Source of the DNA: Limnothrix sp. RL_2_0
GTDB taxonomy: Bacteria; Cyanobacteriota; Cyanobacteriia; Cyanobacteriales; MRBY01
Length of the DNA stretch: 57,939 bases
NCBI GenBank assembly: GCA_012033055.1
Contig: JAAUPR010000011.1
Location: forward strand, 1 to 57,939
Direction of reading: 5' to 3'
Both the position numbers and the translations under genes were made by a program. Of this stretch, positions 48,180-56,267 are shown piece by piece. The stretch's first letter is position 1, and the number at the start of each line of letters is the position of its first letter. Under the pieces are notes generated by a model, which saw nothing but the letters and a program-made list of their open reading frames with translations, searched no databases and was not told where the DNA came from.

Positions 48180-48323
48180 GGAATTTTCTATCGTACCAAA
48201 GTGACTCAAGATTCAGCGCGATTATGGTAGGAAATTCCGGCTAAACTAGAGCAACAACTTAGCCGTCTCAGCCACGAAAACCATGATTTTGTGCCAGCAA
48301 TGCGCGAATTTGGACTGATTTAG
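48180..48323 (+). pseudogene. Second, decayed 3' end of narM
   Basis: In one frame the sequence reads TKVTQDSARLW, a TAG, then EIPAKLEQ and QLSRLSHENHDFVPAMREF ending GLI and stop at 48321-48323. This follows narM residues from TKAKVLDIDPNPLW through EIPAQVLEK to LSRPSHENHNFVPAMREF, with one stop and one internal deletion. Bases 48256-48313 match 46987-47044 at 56 of 58 positions. It marks a duplication or recombination footprint. Confidence 0.88.
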
Positions 48324-48379
48324 TAAGGCGGCGATCGCCCCCCCCCCATTTTGCACCGGAAATAACTTGCTAATTTAGA

Positions 48380-48724
48380 TCAAAGTTGACGCAATTGCTC
48401 AAGATTTTTTAACTGCTGCGATCGCTCCTCTAATTGCATCTCAAAACGCTGACACACCAGCTCACACAGATCAAAAATGATCGGATCAGCGATGCGATAA
48501 TATACCGCCACCCCCTCCGGTTGCCGCTCCACAATCCCGGCTTGGGTCAAAATTTTTAAGTGCTTAGAAATATTTGCCTGCTTAAGACCAGTGTGCGCTA
48601 TTAATTCCGTCACATTTTTCTCCCCATCCTTAAGGGCGCACAGAACCTGAAGCCGACTCTGTTCCGAAAGAACTTTGAAATAATCAGAAATTTGGGCTAA
48701 AGCTGAAGCTGGAATAGTTAGCAT
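48380..48724 (-). CDS. ArsR family regulator, BigR/SqrR-like persulfide sensor
   Basis: 114 residues with the ArsR winged helix (VTELIAHTGLKQANISKHLKIL). Cys29 (QVLCALKDGE) and the pair Cys87/Cys91 (DLCELVC) sit where BigR/SqrR repressors keep the two thiols that form a sulfide-dependent tetrasulfide or disulfide. It is divergent from a persulfide-handling operon, which fits a repressor relieved by sulfane sulfur. The sensor assignment is inferred from position and Cys layout. Confidence 0.8.
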   Translation of the reverse strand: MLTIPASALAQISDYFKVLSEQSRLQVLCALKDGEKNVTELIAHTGLKQANISKHLKILTQAGIVERQPEGVAVYYRIADPIIFDLCELVCQRFEMQLEERSQQLKNLEQLRQL

Positions 48725-48770
48725 AACGGAATTTTTTTTGATTTTTCATCATTTCAGATTTATATTATAT

Positions 48771-48790
48771 AACTATATAGTGATATAGTT
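48771..48790. promoter_or_regulatory. Candidate ArsR operator
   Basis: Perfect inverted repeat AACTATAT-AGTG-ATATAGTT in an AT-rich run, 46 bases upstream of the regulator start and in front of the divergent operon. Such ATA/TAT-type dyads are the usual targets of ArsR-family repressors. Confidence 0.65.
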
Positions 48791-48970
48791 GAATAGAGTT
48801 CTTGCAAAAGTAAGTCAACGTGATCAAAAATCCTTCCTTGGAAAAGGTGTCCGCAGAAAAAAGAGGTTTCGAGAGGTGATACAGCCAACGGAACTCACCC
48901 ATAGCCCCCCAAGGAGGAGAACAAACAAGACTTATGCAAGAGGTCTAGTAATAGAGATAGGAAAAACCGT
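48791..48970 (+). promoter_or_regulatory. 180-nt leader of the persulfide operon, possible small ORF
   Basis: No long conserved gene is visible here. A GGTGA / TCACC pairing at about 48876-48900 and a strong AAGGAGGAG followed by a tiny open frame (ATG CAA GAG GTC, stop) near 48933 suggest a regulated leader. I could not assign it to a known riboswitch class. Confidence 0.3.
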
Positions 48971-49678
48971 ATGTTATTTCGTCAGCTTTTTGACCGAGAA
49001 AGCAGCACCTACAGTTATCTAGTGGCCGATCTTCTCACGGGGACAGCGCTATTGGTCGATTCTGTATTGGCGCAGGTGGAGCGGGATCGTCAGTTGCTAA
49101 AAGAACTGGGATTAACGCTGAGTTATTGCCTAGAAACCCATGTCCATGCGGATCACATCACAGGAGCGGCACAATTGCGATCTGCGACGGGCTGCATAAA
49201 TATCTTGCCGGAAGGCTCCCATGTGGACTGTGCGGATCGGTTAATCGGTCATGGCGAAATTTTACGGTTGGGAGAGGTGGACATTCAGGCGATCGCCACC
49301 CCCGGACACACCGATAGTCACATCGCTTATTTAGTAGATGGAACCCATTTATTGACGGGGGATGCCCTGCTAATCAGAGGTTGCGGGCGTACAGATTTCC
49401 AAAGTGGTGATGCCGGAGCATTATTCGACTCAGTGACAGAACGAATTTTCACCCTGCCTGACAGCACATCCATTTATCCCGGTCACGACTATCACGGGCA
49501 AACGGTGTCTTCCGTAGCGGAGGAAAAACGCTGGAACCCAAGGTTTGTCGGTCGAAATCGCGACGAGTTTAAACAATTTATGGACAACCCAAATTTGCCC
49601 TACCCACAAAAAATCATGGAAGCTGTTCCCGCTAATGAACGGTGTGGCAATCTTTCTAAAATCGCTGTCTCAATCTAA
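48971..49678 (+). CDS. ETHE1-type persulfide dioxygenase (metallo-beta-lactamase fold)
   Basis: 235 residues. The single-iron site is visible: HVHADH (57-62), H113 in TPGHTDS, D131 in TGDALLIRG and H172 in YPGHDYHG; GRTDFQSGD is the ETHE1/Blh signature. It oxidises glutathione persulfide to sulfite. Next genes encode a rhodanese and a sulfite/organosulfonate exporter, giving a complete sulfide-detoxification series. Confidence 0.92.
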   Translation: MLFRQLFDRESSTYSYLVADLLTGTALLVDSVLAQVERDRQLLKELGLTLSYCLETHVHADHITGAAQLRSATGCINILPEGSHVDCADRLIGHGEILRLGEVDIQAIATPGHTDSHIAYLVDGTHLLTGDALLIRGCGRTDFQSGDAGALFDSVTERIFTLPDSTSIYPGHDYHGQTVSSVAEEKRWNPRFVGRNRDEFKQFMDNPNLPYPQKIMEAVPANERCGNLSKIAVSI

Positions 49679-49715
49679 ATTTCCACTAAAAAAATAGTTT
49701 ATTAGGAATATTACG

Positions 49716-50258
49716 ATGACATTAAAAAATCCGATTCAATTACAAGAAATTGATGCACAAACATTAAAAGAATGGCAAGAAAAGGAAAACATTTTACTCG
49801 TAGATGTGCGGGAAGCTGTGGAGTATGCTGGCGAAAGAATTCCCGGCGCAATTTTACACCCATTGTCAAAATTTGAACCTCAACAAATCCAGCCCAATGA
49901 GGGTCAAAAGCTGGTGCTTTACTGTCAATCTGGAAACCGATCTACCCAAGCAGCTCAACAATATTTAGCAGCGGGTCTTAGCTCTGTGAGTCATTTAAAG
50001 GGTGGTATTCCAAGTTGGAAATCGGCGGGTTTTGCAGTTAAAAAAAATAAAAATGCACCGATTAGTCTCTTTCGACAGGTACAGATTTTAGCAGGTTTTT
50101 TAGTGTTCATTGGCACAGTTTTAGGGGTAATGGTTTCTCCCAATTTTTTGTTTTTGAGTGGGTTTGTAGGGGCTGGCTTAATGTTTGCTGGGATTACAAA
50201 TACTTGTGCAATGGGTATGTTACTTGCCAAACTTCCCTACAACCAAAATGCTAATTAA
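49716..50258 (+). CDS. Membrane-bound rhodanese (YgaP-like)
   Basis: 180 residues. Rhodanese domain (about 1-105) with catalytic Cys70 in the loop CQSGNRS; then two membrane helices in a DUF2892-type domain ending TNTCAMGMLLAKLPYN. It moves sulfane sulfur between thiols or thiosulfate at the membrane. It starts 37 bases after the dioxygenase gene, same operon. Confidence 0.92.
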   Translation: MTLKNPIQLQEIDAQTLKEWQEKENILLVDVREAVEYAGERIPGAILHPLSKFEPQQIQPNEGQKLVLYCQSGNRSTQAAQQYLAAGLSSVSHLKGGIPSWKSAGFAVKKNKNAPISLFRQVQILAGFLVFIGTVLGVMVSPNFLFLSGFVGAGLMFAGITNTCAMGMLLAKLPYNQNAN

Positions 50259-50273
50259 AGCCGGAAATAACAA

Positions 50274-51128
50274 ATGCTATTAGTCATTGGCTATCTGTTG
50301 GCGGTTTGTATTGGTATTAGTTTGGGATTGCTTGGTGGGGGCGGCTCGGTATTGGCGCTACCTGTGTTGGTTTACGTGATGAAGGTTGACCCAAAAGCGG
50401 CGATCGCCATGACGTTGGTGATTGTGGGGACAGTGAGCCTATTGGGCAGTATTCCCCATGCTCGACGGGGAAATCTCAACCTCAGAATAGTGGGTATTTT
50501 TGGAAGCGCGACGATGGTAGGCGCTTATCTCGGTGCCAAAATCGCGATGCTACCCTTTATCTCTAGTGCTTTTCAGATGCTGCTTTTTGGTTGTTCGATG
50601 TTGCTCGCGGCGGGTTTAATGATCTACCGGGCGGCGATCGCCAAACCGACTAACGACGAAGATGAATTAGAACAGATTCAATATGTCAAACCGGCTTGTA
50701 AATATTGCTGGCTCTGGCTGATGACCGAAGGCATTGGCGTAGGTATTTTGACCGGATTAGTTGGCGTGGGGGGAGGCTTTGCGATTATTCCTGCTTTAGT
50801 TTTATTAGGTAAAATTCCGATGAAACAGGCGATCGGCTCTTCGCTATTAATTATTGCTTGCAATTCCGTGGCGGGACTGATGGGCTATCTCGGACAGGTA
50901 GTCATCGACTGGCATCTCACGGTTTCTTTTACCTTTTTAGCCGGATGCGGCACAGTGATCGGCGCTTATTTGACCCAAAAGATTTCCGCCCAACAACTCC
51001 AAAAAGGCTTTGGCTATTTTTTACTGGCGATCGCCCTATTCGTACTCGCGCAAAATCGAGGCAGTTTAAAAAGCATAGACAACTCAGCCCTCCGCCCCAA
51101 GCCCAATGCAGTCGCCCTCAAGGGATAA
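50274..51128 (+). CDS. TauE/SafE family sulfite exporter
   Basis: 284 residues with eight membrane helices and two halves each containing a glycine-rich LLGGGGSVLALP / LVGVGGGFAIIP motif typical of TauE/SafE. Likely exports sulfite formed by the dioxygenase. It starts 15 bases after the rhodanese gene. Confidence 0.92.
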   Translation: MLLVIGYLLAVCIGISLGLLGGGGSVLALPVLVYVMKVDPKAAIAMTLVIVGTVSLLGSIPHARRGNLNLRIVGIFGSATMVGAYLGAKIAMLPFISSAFQMLLFGCSMLLAAGLMIYRAAIAKPTNDEDELEQIQYVKPACKYCWLWLMTEGIGVGILTGLVGVGGGFAIIPALVLLGKIPMKQAIGSSLLIIACNSVAGLMGYLGQVVIDWHLTVSFTFLAGCGTVIGAYLTQKISAQQLQKGFGYFLLAIALFVLAQNRGSLKSIDNSALRPKPNAVALKG

Positions 51129-52121
51129 GCAGGACGTGATCCGCTAGAGAGAGCCTACATCGTTTCACAGAGATCCTTGCCCGCAAAAAACCGTTGGCGA
51201 TCGCCGCCATTACCTTTATCGATGCGATGATTTCTTATCACTTTTATGGAGAGCAATAGAGCCTTATAAGAAAGCCGATAACCTACGATCCTTCCATCCC
51301 TCGAACATCATTACGCCCCCACCGTCCCCCCTTCCCCACAAAAAAACAAATTTCGTTCTTTACATAAAATGTTTACCATCAAAACAAAAGCCACTTTTTA
51401 TTAAGCATAAACACTTGCATTTCATACAAATCACAAAAAATAATGTCATCCAATCAACACAATCATTGTCCAATAAAAAGAATAACTCTCAACTTAAACA
51501 ACATAGATGTTTTTTTATATCCACCACAAAAAGATATTTAACAATTTCTTCAATATTTATTGCTATTTTTTTGTCGAAAATCTACACATTCTGTTTTTTA
51601 GTAAAGAAAAAATTCACATTCACGAAAGATAAAGTCACGATAAAAAACAACCTAAGTACAGCATTCATTCACCCAGCAACCACGTAAGTACCAACCCCAA
51701 AACACCTACAGAAATAGGACTCAAGGGGTTTTCAACGATAGTCAAACAAACAGAGACTTTATCTTTCTTAATGTCATACAAAGCGATAGTTAAGTTTGAT
51801 TTAAAGAAATTTACATGAATGTTTGGTTGATGGGAGGATAGAGGCATCCTAATAAGGAAAGTGGAAGTCGAGATACACAAGCTAAAGTGAAACTCAAAAT
51901 TCACAAATAAAATAGAAGCAAATCTATTGAGATTGTTTTTTGTTAGGTTTATCTTGACATTAAAGGGTTTGGCATTAGCATCTATCCCTTGTTGGAAAAT
52001 ATTGCTTTTCGAACAAAGAATGTAGATCCTAAGACAACTCAAATAGAAGCGTAAAAATAGCCTGTTAAATAGATCTTCTTTTCTTATCACTTCTCAAATC
52101 ACAAAACAACTAGGAAATAAG
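51129..52121. other. Very AT-rich intergenic region ahead of the protoglobin cluster
   Basis: Almost 1 kb without a convincing gene. The first ~110 bases hold a short open frame (ILARKKPLAIAAITFIDAM) ending at a stop near 51259 that has no start and may be a gene relic. From about 51340 the composition is extremely AT-rich with A runs on the plus strand; open frames in it (51415-51687 plus, 51665-52090 minus) look like chance. The region probably contains the promoter and leader of the cluster starting at 52122. Confidence 0.5.
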
Positions 52122-52676
52122 ATGTCTTTAGAACCACGCAGCTTCATGAAAAAGATGATCAGTAGAACGAACTTCAGCGATGAAGATCGGAGTCTACTGA
52201 ATGCAAATACAGAATGGGGAACCAGTATTGCCTCTGAAATGGCCGATCATTTTTATACTTACCTCGGTCGAGATGAGGAAATGAGTGCCATATTGAATGA
52301 AACAGAAGGACGTATTCACCGACTTCGGGAAACCTTTGTGGATTGGTTTAACGAAATGTTCACGGGGATGGATGCTTGGGGTGATGCCTATGCAGAACGT
52401 CGTTGGAAAATCGGCTTAATTCATGTACGCATTGGCATTGGCCCGCAACATGTTGTCCCTGCGATGGCGGTCGTTGTAGAGAAGCTTGGTCAGAAAGCCC
52501 TCGCTGATGGTAAGGGAGAGGCTGTGCGTACTGCGCTTGCCAAGATTGCAATGATTGATCTAACTTTCATTGAGCAAGCCTATATTGAGGTTTCTTCTAA
52601 TGCTGTTTTGCAGGAAACGGGTTGGACAGAAAAGCTTTTCCGGCGTTTGATTACAACCGGGGCAAATACTATGTAA
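52122..52676 (+). CDS. Single-domain protoglobin (globin-coupled-sensor type)
   Basis: 184 residues, all globin. The IGLIHVRIGIGPQHVVPAM segment holds the proximal haem ligand His101 and is the signature of protoglobins and globin-coupled sensors. No methyl-accepting, GGDEF or kinase output domain is attached, so the signal must be passed to a separate partner. Binding of O2, NO or CO is expected from the family. First gene of the 52122-56267 cluster. Confidence 0.88.
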   Translation: MSLEPRSFMKKMISRTNFSDEDRSLLNANTEWGTSIASEMADHFYTYLGRDEEMSAILNETEGRIHRLRETFVDWFNEMFTGMDAWGDAYAERRWKIGLIHVRIGIGPQHVVPAMAVVVEKLGQKALADGKGEAVRTALAKIAMIDLTFIEQAYIEVSSNAVLQETGWTEKLFRRLITTGANTM

Positions 52677-52747
52677 ATGGGCCTTGTGACTTGAATTTCA
52701 GCGAGATGTATCTAAACGAAAACTTATTAAGTGGAATGTAAATTATC

Positions 52748-53119
52748 ATGGCTATTGATGCAGCAAAATTATCGGCAATTCTTCAAGATTTCGTGTCTTC
52801 TACCAGTGATGTGCAAGGGGCGGCTTTAGTAACCCCTGATGGCTTATCTCTTTCTTCTGTTTTGCCTTCTACGATGGATGAGGAAAGGGTTGCGGCAATG
52901 TCTGCAGCAATGCTTTCTCTTGGTGAAAGAATTGGTTCTGAGCTTGTCCGGGGTACGATTCAACAGATTTATGTGGACGGGGACAAAGGATACGGGGTAC
53001 TCACTGGCTGCGGTGATGATTCTGTTCTCTTGGTCTTGGCGAATCGCACTGCAAAACAAGGTTTGTTGATGTTGGAGATCCGACGGGCGATCACTGAGCT
53101 TAAGCCGCTTTTTAGTTAA
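52748..53119 (+). CDS. Roadblock/LC7 family protein (MglB-like)
   Basis: 123 residues forming one Roadblock/LC7 domain: a helix at DAAKLSAILQDFVSSTSDV, beta strands GAALVTPDGLSLSS, and a C-terminal helix GLLMLEIRRAITEL. These proteins are dimeric GTPase-activating or scaffold partners of small GTPases such as MglA. The small GTPase gene lies 1.5 kb downstream on the same strand. Confidence 0.9.
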   Translation: MAIDAAKLSAILQDFVSSTSDVQGAALVTPDGLSLSSVLPSTMDEERVAAMSAAMLSLGERIGSELVRGTIQQIYVDGDKGYGVLTGCGDDSVLLVLANRTAKQGLLMLEIRRAITELKPLFS

Positions 53120-53239
53120 CGCTTCATTGTGGTTGTCAGGTAAATCTCGAGATCTAGCAACAATTTACCTGACGCGCTTATTTTTGTAGAAGTCTGATCT
53201 GCATAGACTTGATTTTTTTTCAATTACGAGGTGATTGCC

Positions 53240-53733
53240 ATGGCCGTGGCAGTCAAGTTATTACGGGATCAGTTAGGTGAGTTCAATAGTACTGTCTGTA
53301 CGAAAGTGATTGTTGTTGGTATTGAGGAGGCTCTGGGAGAAAAAGCAACGGCGATCGCCCTTGTGATGGCAGGTCGTCAACGGGGAAAAGTCTAGCACGC
53401 AAACTTGACTGAGTTGGCAAAGGAGAAATGCTGACTGTCGAAGAAATTACCACTCAAGCAGCAAGCGCTTTAGGCAAAGATATAGGTCGTTTATGCTTCA
53501 TTGATAGAGTGGAAGAAAAAGAAGGCGAAGATGGTCTTTTTTACCTTGTCTACACTACAAAAACTATCTGCTTTGCCGGAGAAGAAGAAAATTCCCCCCG
53601 ACTCTGCACCTATACTTTGGGAGCCATGCAAGGTTTTCTAGAAGCTTTTCTGAATAAACGTCTGAAAGGCAAACAAATTGAATCAGTATTGCGTTGTGGA
53701 GATTATGACGTATTGAAATACATTGCTCCATGA
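53240..53733 (+). pseudogene. V4R-type ligand-binding protein, copy 1 (frameshift plus stop)
   Basis: This copy starts MAVAVKLLRDQLGEFNSTVC and is closely similar to the intact copy at 53893. After GRQRGK one base is lost (AAAGTC against AAAGACC), giving a premature stop at 53393-53395. In the restored frame a TGA follows nine codons later in the segment LARKLD-stop-VGKGEML. The rest (53428-53733) is open and ends with a V4R-like core (SPRLCTYTLGAMQGFLEAF). Two independent lesions mean it is probably truly dead. Confidence 0.85.
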
Positions 53734-53892
53734 TGAAGCAATATCAGAGTGCTCATCTACAAAAAATAGGCTGTGCTATTTGCAAGAGAAAATGCCTAAA
53801 AGATTCACAAAACAAAATTTTAGATTTGCTTAAATTGCCGCTTCCTCTTGTAGACAGCAACACCGAAATACATATATTTGGAGATTATTTCT

Positions 53893-54387
53893 ATGACAGT
53901 CGCAGAAAAGTCCTTACGGCATACATTAGGGGATTTCAATAGCACCATTTGTACGAAAGCAATTGTTGTCGGTATTGAGGAAGCTCTAGGGGCAAAGGCG
54001 GCGGCGATCGCCCTCATCATGGCAGGACGTCAGAGAGGAAAAGACCTAGCACAAGAACTAGACGTAGTCAGCAAAGGAGAAACGCTAACGATCGAAGAAA
54101 TTGCCGCCCAAGCAGCACACGCCCTCGGTCAAGATGGAACCCGTTTATGCTTGATCGATAAAGTAGAAGAAAACAATAGCGGAGATGAACCTTTTTACCT
54201 TGTCTATACCAGAGAGACCATTTGTTCCACAGGAGAAGAAGAAAATTCTCCCCGACTCTGTACCTATACCCTAGGCGCAATCCAAGGTTTTCTAGAAGCT
54301 TTTTTAAATAAGCGCCTAAGAGGCGAACAAATTGAATCCGTATTACGTGGCAGTGATCATGATGTATTGAAATTTGTATCTCTGTGA
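53893..54387 (+). CDS. V4R-type ligand-binding protein, copy 2 (intact)
   Basis: 164 residues. ATG 53893 is chosen because it matches the start of the broken copy; five extra codons upstream are not conserved. The C-terminal SPRLCTYTLGAIQGFLEAF, ...GEQIESVLRGSDHDVLKF has the pattern of V4R (4-vinyl reductase, hydrocarbon-binding) domains, where a conserved core binds a small ligand or metal. The Cys of the V4R core is present; the second Cys position (xxDxCxF) reads HDVLKF. Ligand unknown. Confidence 0.7.
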   Translation: MTVAEKSLRHTLGDFNSTICTKAIVVGIEEALGAKAAAIALIMAGRQRGKDLAQELDVVSKGETLTIEEIAAQAAHALGQDGTRLCLIDKVEENNSGDEPFYLVYTRETICSTGEEENSPRLCTYTLGAIQGFLEAFLNKRLRGEQIESVLRGSDHDVLKFVSL

Positions 54388-54622
54388 CGACAAAAAAATC
54401 AGAGCTTCAAGCTACAAAGATACATTTCGACATTAAATATAATATATATTCCAATCACTATTGATACAATAGAACGAGTAACCGCTTCTTCACATAAAAA
54501 CTGCAACCTGTGATTTTTCTTGATTTCTGATAATTCAGTAAAAAAGATTTATTAGCAATAATAATCAAACATGTAATCAGGCAACTCAATCTCATTTTGA
54601 TTTAACAATAATCCAATCTACC

Positions 54623-55177
54623 ATGGAAATTATGACCTTGGTGGTCACTGGCCCCGTTGGTGCTGGCAAATCAACATTTATTCGCACCGTAAGTGAAATA
54701 GATGTAGTGGATACAGATCGACGCGCGACAGACGAGACCGCCTCTCTCAAGCATAGAACTACCGTTGCTTTTGACTTTGGACGTTTACAATTTGGTCGCA
54801 ATCGTGCATTACACTTGTACGGCACACCAGGGCAATCTCGCTTTGATTTTATGTGGGATATTTTAATCCGAAAAGCCCAAGGTTATGTCGTATTAGTCGC
54901 CGCTAATCGCCCCAATGAGTTTCGTTACTCTAGGCGAATTCTGACATTTATGCAGCATCGGAGCCGAGTGCCCCTCATTATTGCCATTAGTCATTCCGAC
55001 TGCGAAGGTGCTTGGACGCCCGAAAACATATTAGTTGCGATGGGTTACAACGCTCAGAAGCCAGCCCCTCCTGTTGTTATCGTAGATCCCCGCAATCGAG
55101 CTTCTGTTGCAAAATCAATTGTGAAATTAGTACAAAGTGCAATGCAATATACTCGTAGCTTTTCAAAGGCCGGATAA
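54623..55177 (+). CDS. Ras-like small GTPase (MglA/conservon type)
   Basis: 184 residues: G1 GPVGAGKS (10-17), a Thr pair in switch I (46-47), G3 YGTPGQSRF (66-74). G3 begins with Gly, not Asp, as is usual in this bacterial group. The G4 position, normally NKxD, reads SHSD (123-126), so base selectivity may be weak. No membrane anchor is seen. With the Roadblock/LC7 protein it should form a GTPase/regulator pair like MglA/MglB. Confidence 0.9.
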   Translation: MEIMTLVVTGPVGAGKSTFIRTVSEIDVVDTDRRATDETASLKHRTTVAFDFGRLQFGRNRALHLYGTPGQSRFDFMWDILIRKAQGYVVLVAANRPNEFRYSRRILTFMQHRSRVPLIIAISHSDCEGAWTPENILVAMGYNAQKPAPPVVIVDPRNRASVAKSIVKLVQSAMQYTRSFSKAG

Positions 55178-55331
55178 AGTATATTAATGATATGGGAACT
55201 AGATATTACTCATTAACCATTAGTTCTTATGTAATGAAAGATTTTCTTGAAATACTAAAATCATTCTGCCTTTAATTACGAAAATAGGATGAGTTTTATA
55301 GGCATTTCACACTTAACTCTGAGGCTTTAAA

Positions 55332-56267
55332 ATGTTTGGTTCTTTATCCGATTTTTCTCTAGGTGAATTGTTTCAGGTACTAGAACAAGGAGAAAAGACA
55401 GGAAGGCTGACAATTTATAGTGGAAGAAGAGGTGAATCCCAAAAAGATCGGATTTCTCAAACACCTCCCCGTAATTATTATATTTGGTTTCGACGGGGCT
55501 TCATTGTTGCGGCGGCCAATAGTCTAGATAACCAAGGTCTTTCTAAATTGATCGATCAGCGGTCATGGATTGAAGGGGGCACTTCTGTTCTGGCACCGGG
55601 TTTTTGTAATGTGAATTTGCCTTTGGGAATTTGTTTTAAATCCCATGGTTTGATTACTGCAGAACAGCTTAAATTATTATTTTCAGTGCAGGTTTTACGT
55701 CAAGTTTGCCAGTTGTTTACACTGCTGCATGGTCGCTATCATTTTGATGAGAAAGCGCCTCTTGCGTATCCGGAGATGACTGGTTTGAGTGCGCCAGCAA
55801 CCGATGTCACGTTGGCGGGTTTGAGAAATTTAAAAGACTGGTCGGCTCTAGAGGATAAGTTACCTGAGCCAGATTCTGCGATTTTAAGTCTTGTGGAAGG
55901 GAAGCCTCATTTGAAGTTGAATCAGTCAGAGTTGAGGGTCTGGGAATTTGCGGATGGTACGGTTGCTCTGAAGGATGTTGCAGCTCGGCTTGATTTGTCT
56001 TTGGAGAAGGTGCGTAAAATCGCATTTCGTCTGAGTGTGGTCAATCTTGCGGAGGAGTTTCCGCTATTGATCTCGGCTTCGGACATGATGAATCTGAGTC
56101 TGGATGATGAGTTTGTGGATGATGAGAATAATCTCTTTTTCATGGAAGAGCAGGCGGTGAAGGCAGAGGCTCCTGTGCGCAAAAGTAATAGTCAGGAGTT
56201 TATTGCTCCTCCTCCGATGAGTGATGATTTTCTGCAGGAGCTAATGAGGAGTCTCAATAATTCGTAA
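55332..56267 (+). CDS. DUF4388 (PatA-N-like) domain protein
   Basis: 311 residues. The N-terminal FGSLSDFSLGELFQVLEQGEKTGRLTIYSG is the DUF4388 signature, a domain shared with PatA-type regulators and with proteins that sit beside bacterial GTPase/Roadblock genes. The C-terminal half has a helical segment (GTVALKDVAARLDLSLEKV) like a degenerate winged helix, and an acidic tail. No receiver domain is attached. Last gene of the cluster. Confidence 0.82.
   Translation: MFGSLSDFSLGELFQVLEQGEKTGRLTIYSGRRGESQKDRISQTPPRNYYIWFRRGFIVAAANSLDNQGLSKLIDQRSWIEGGTSVLAPGFCNVNLPLGICFKSHGLITAEQLKLLFSVQVLRQVCQLFTLLHGRYHFDEKAPLAYPEMTGLSAPATDVTLAGLRNLKDWSALEDKLPEPDSAILSLVEGKPHLKLNQSELRVWEFADGTVALKDVAARLDLSLEKVRKIAFRLSVVNLAEEFPLLISASDMMNLSLDDEFVDDENNLFFMEEQAVKAEAPVRKSNSQEFIAPPPMSDDFLQELMRSLNNS

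Noticed and set aside
48789-49022. 77-codon frame in the leader of the persulfide operon
   Set aside because: Overlaps the dioxygenase start in a different frame, basic low-complexity composition, no homologue recognised.
51140-51259. Protein-like fragment ILARKKPLAIAAITFIDAM
   Set aside because: Has no start and only ~38 codons; could be a gene relic but I cannot assign a family.
51415-51687. 90-codon plus-strand open frame
   Set aside because: Composition is Lys/Ser/Asn/Ile-rich as expected from chance in very AT-rich DNA; no ribosome site and no recognisable motif.
51665-52090. 141-codon minus-strand open frame just before the protoglobin gene
   Set aside because: AT-driven composition; it would cover the whole promoter region of the protoglobin gene. 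The N-proximal Cys/Phe/Leu-rich segments look random.
53730-53942. 70-codon frame between the two V4R copies
   Set aside because: Runs into the second V4R gene in another frame; no motif.
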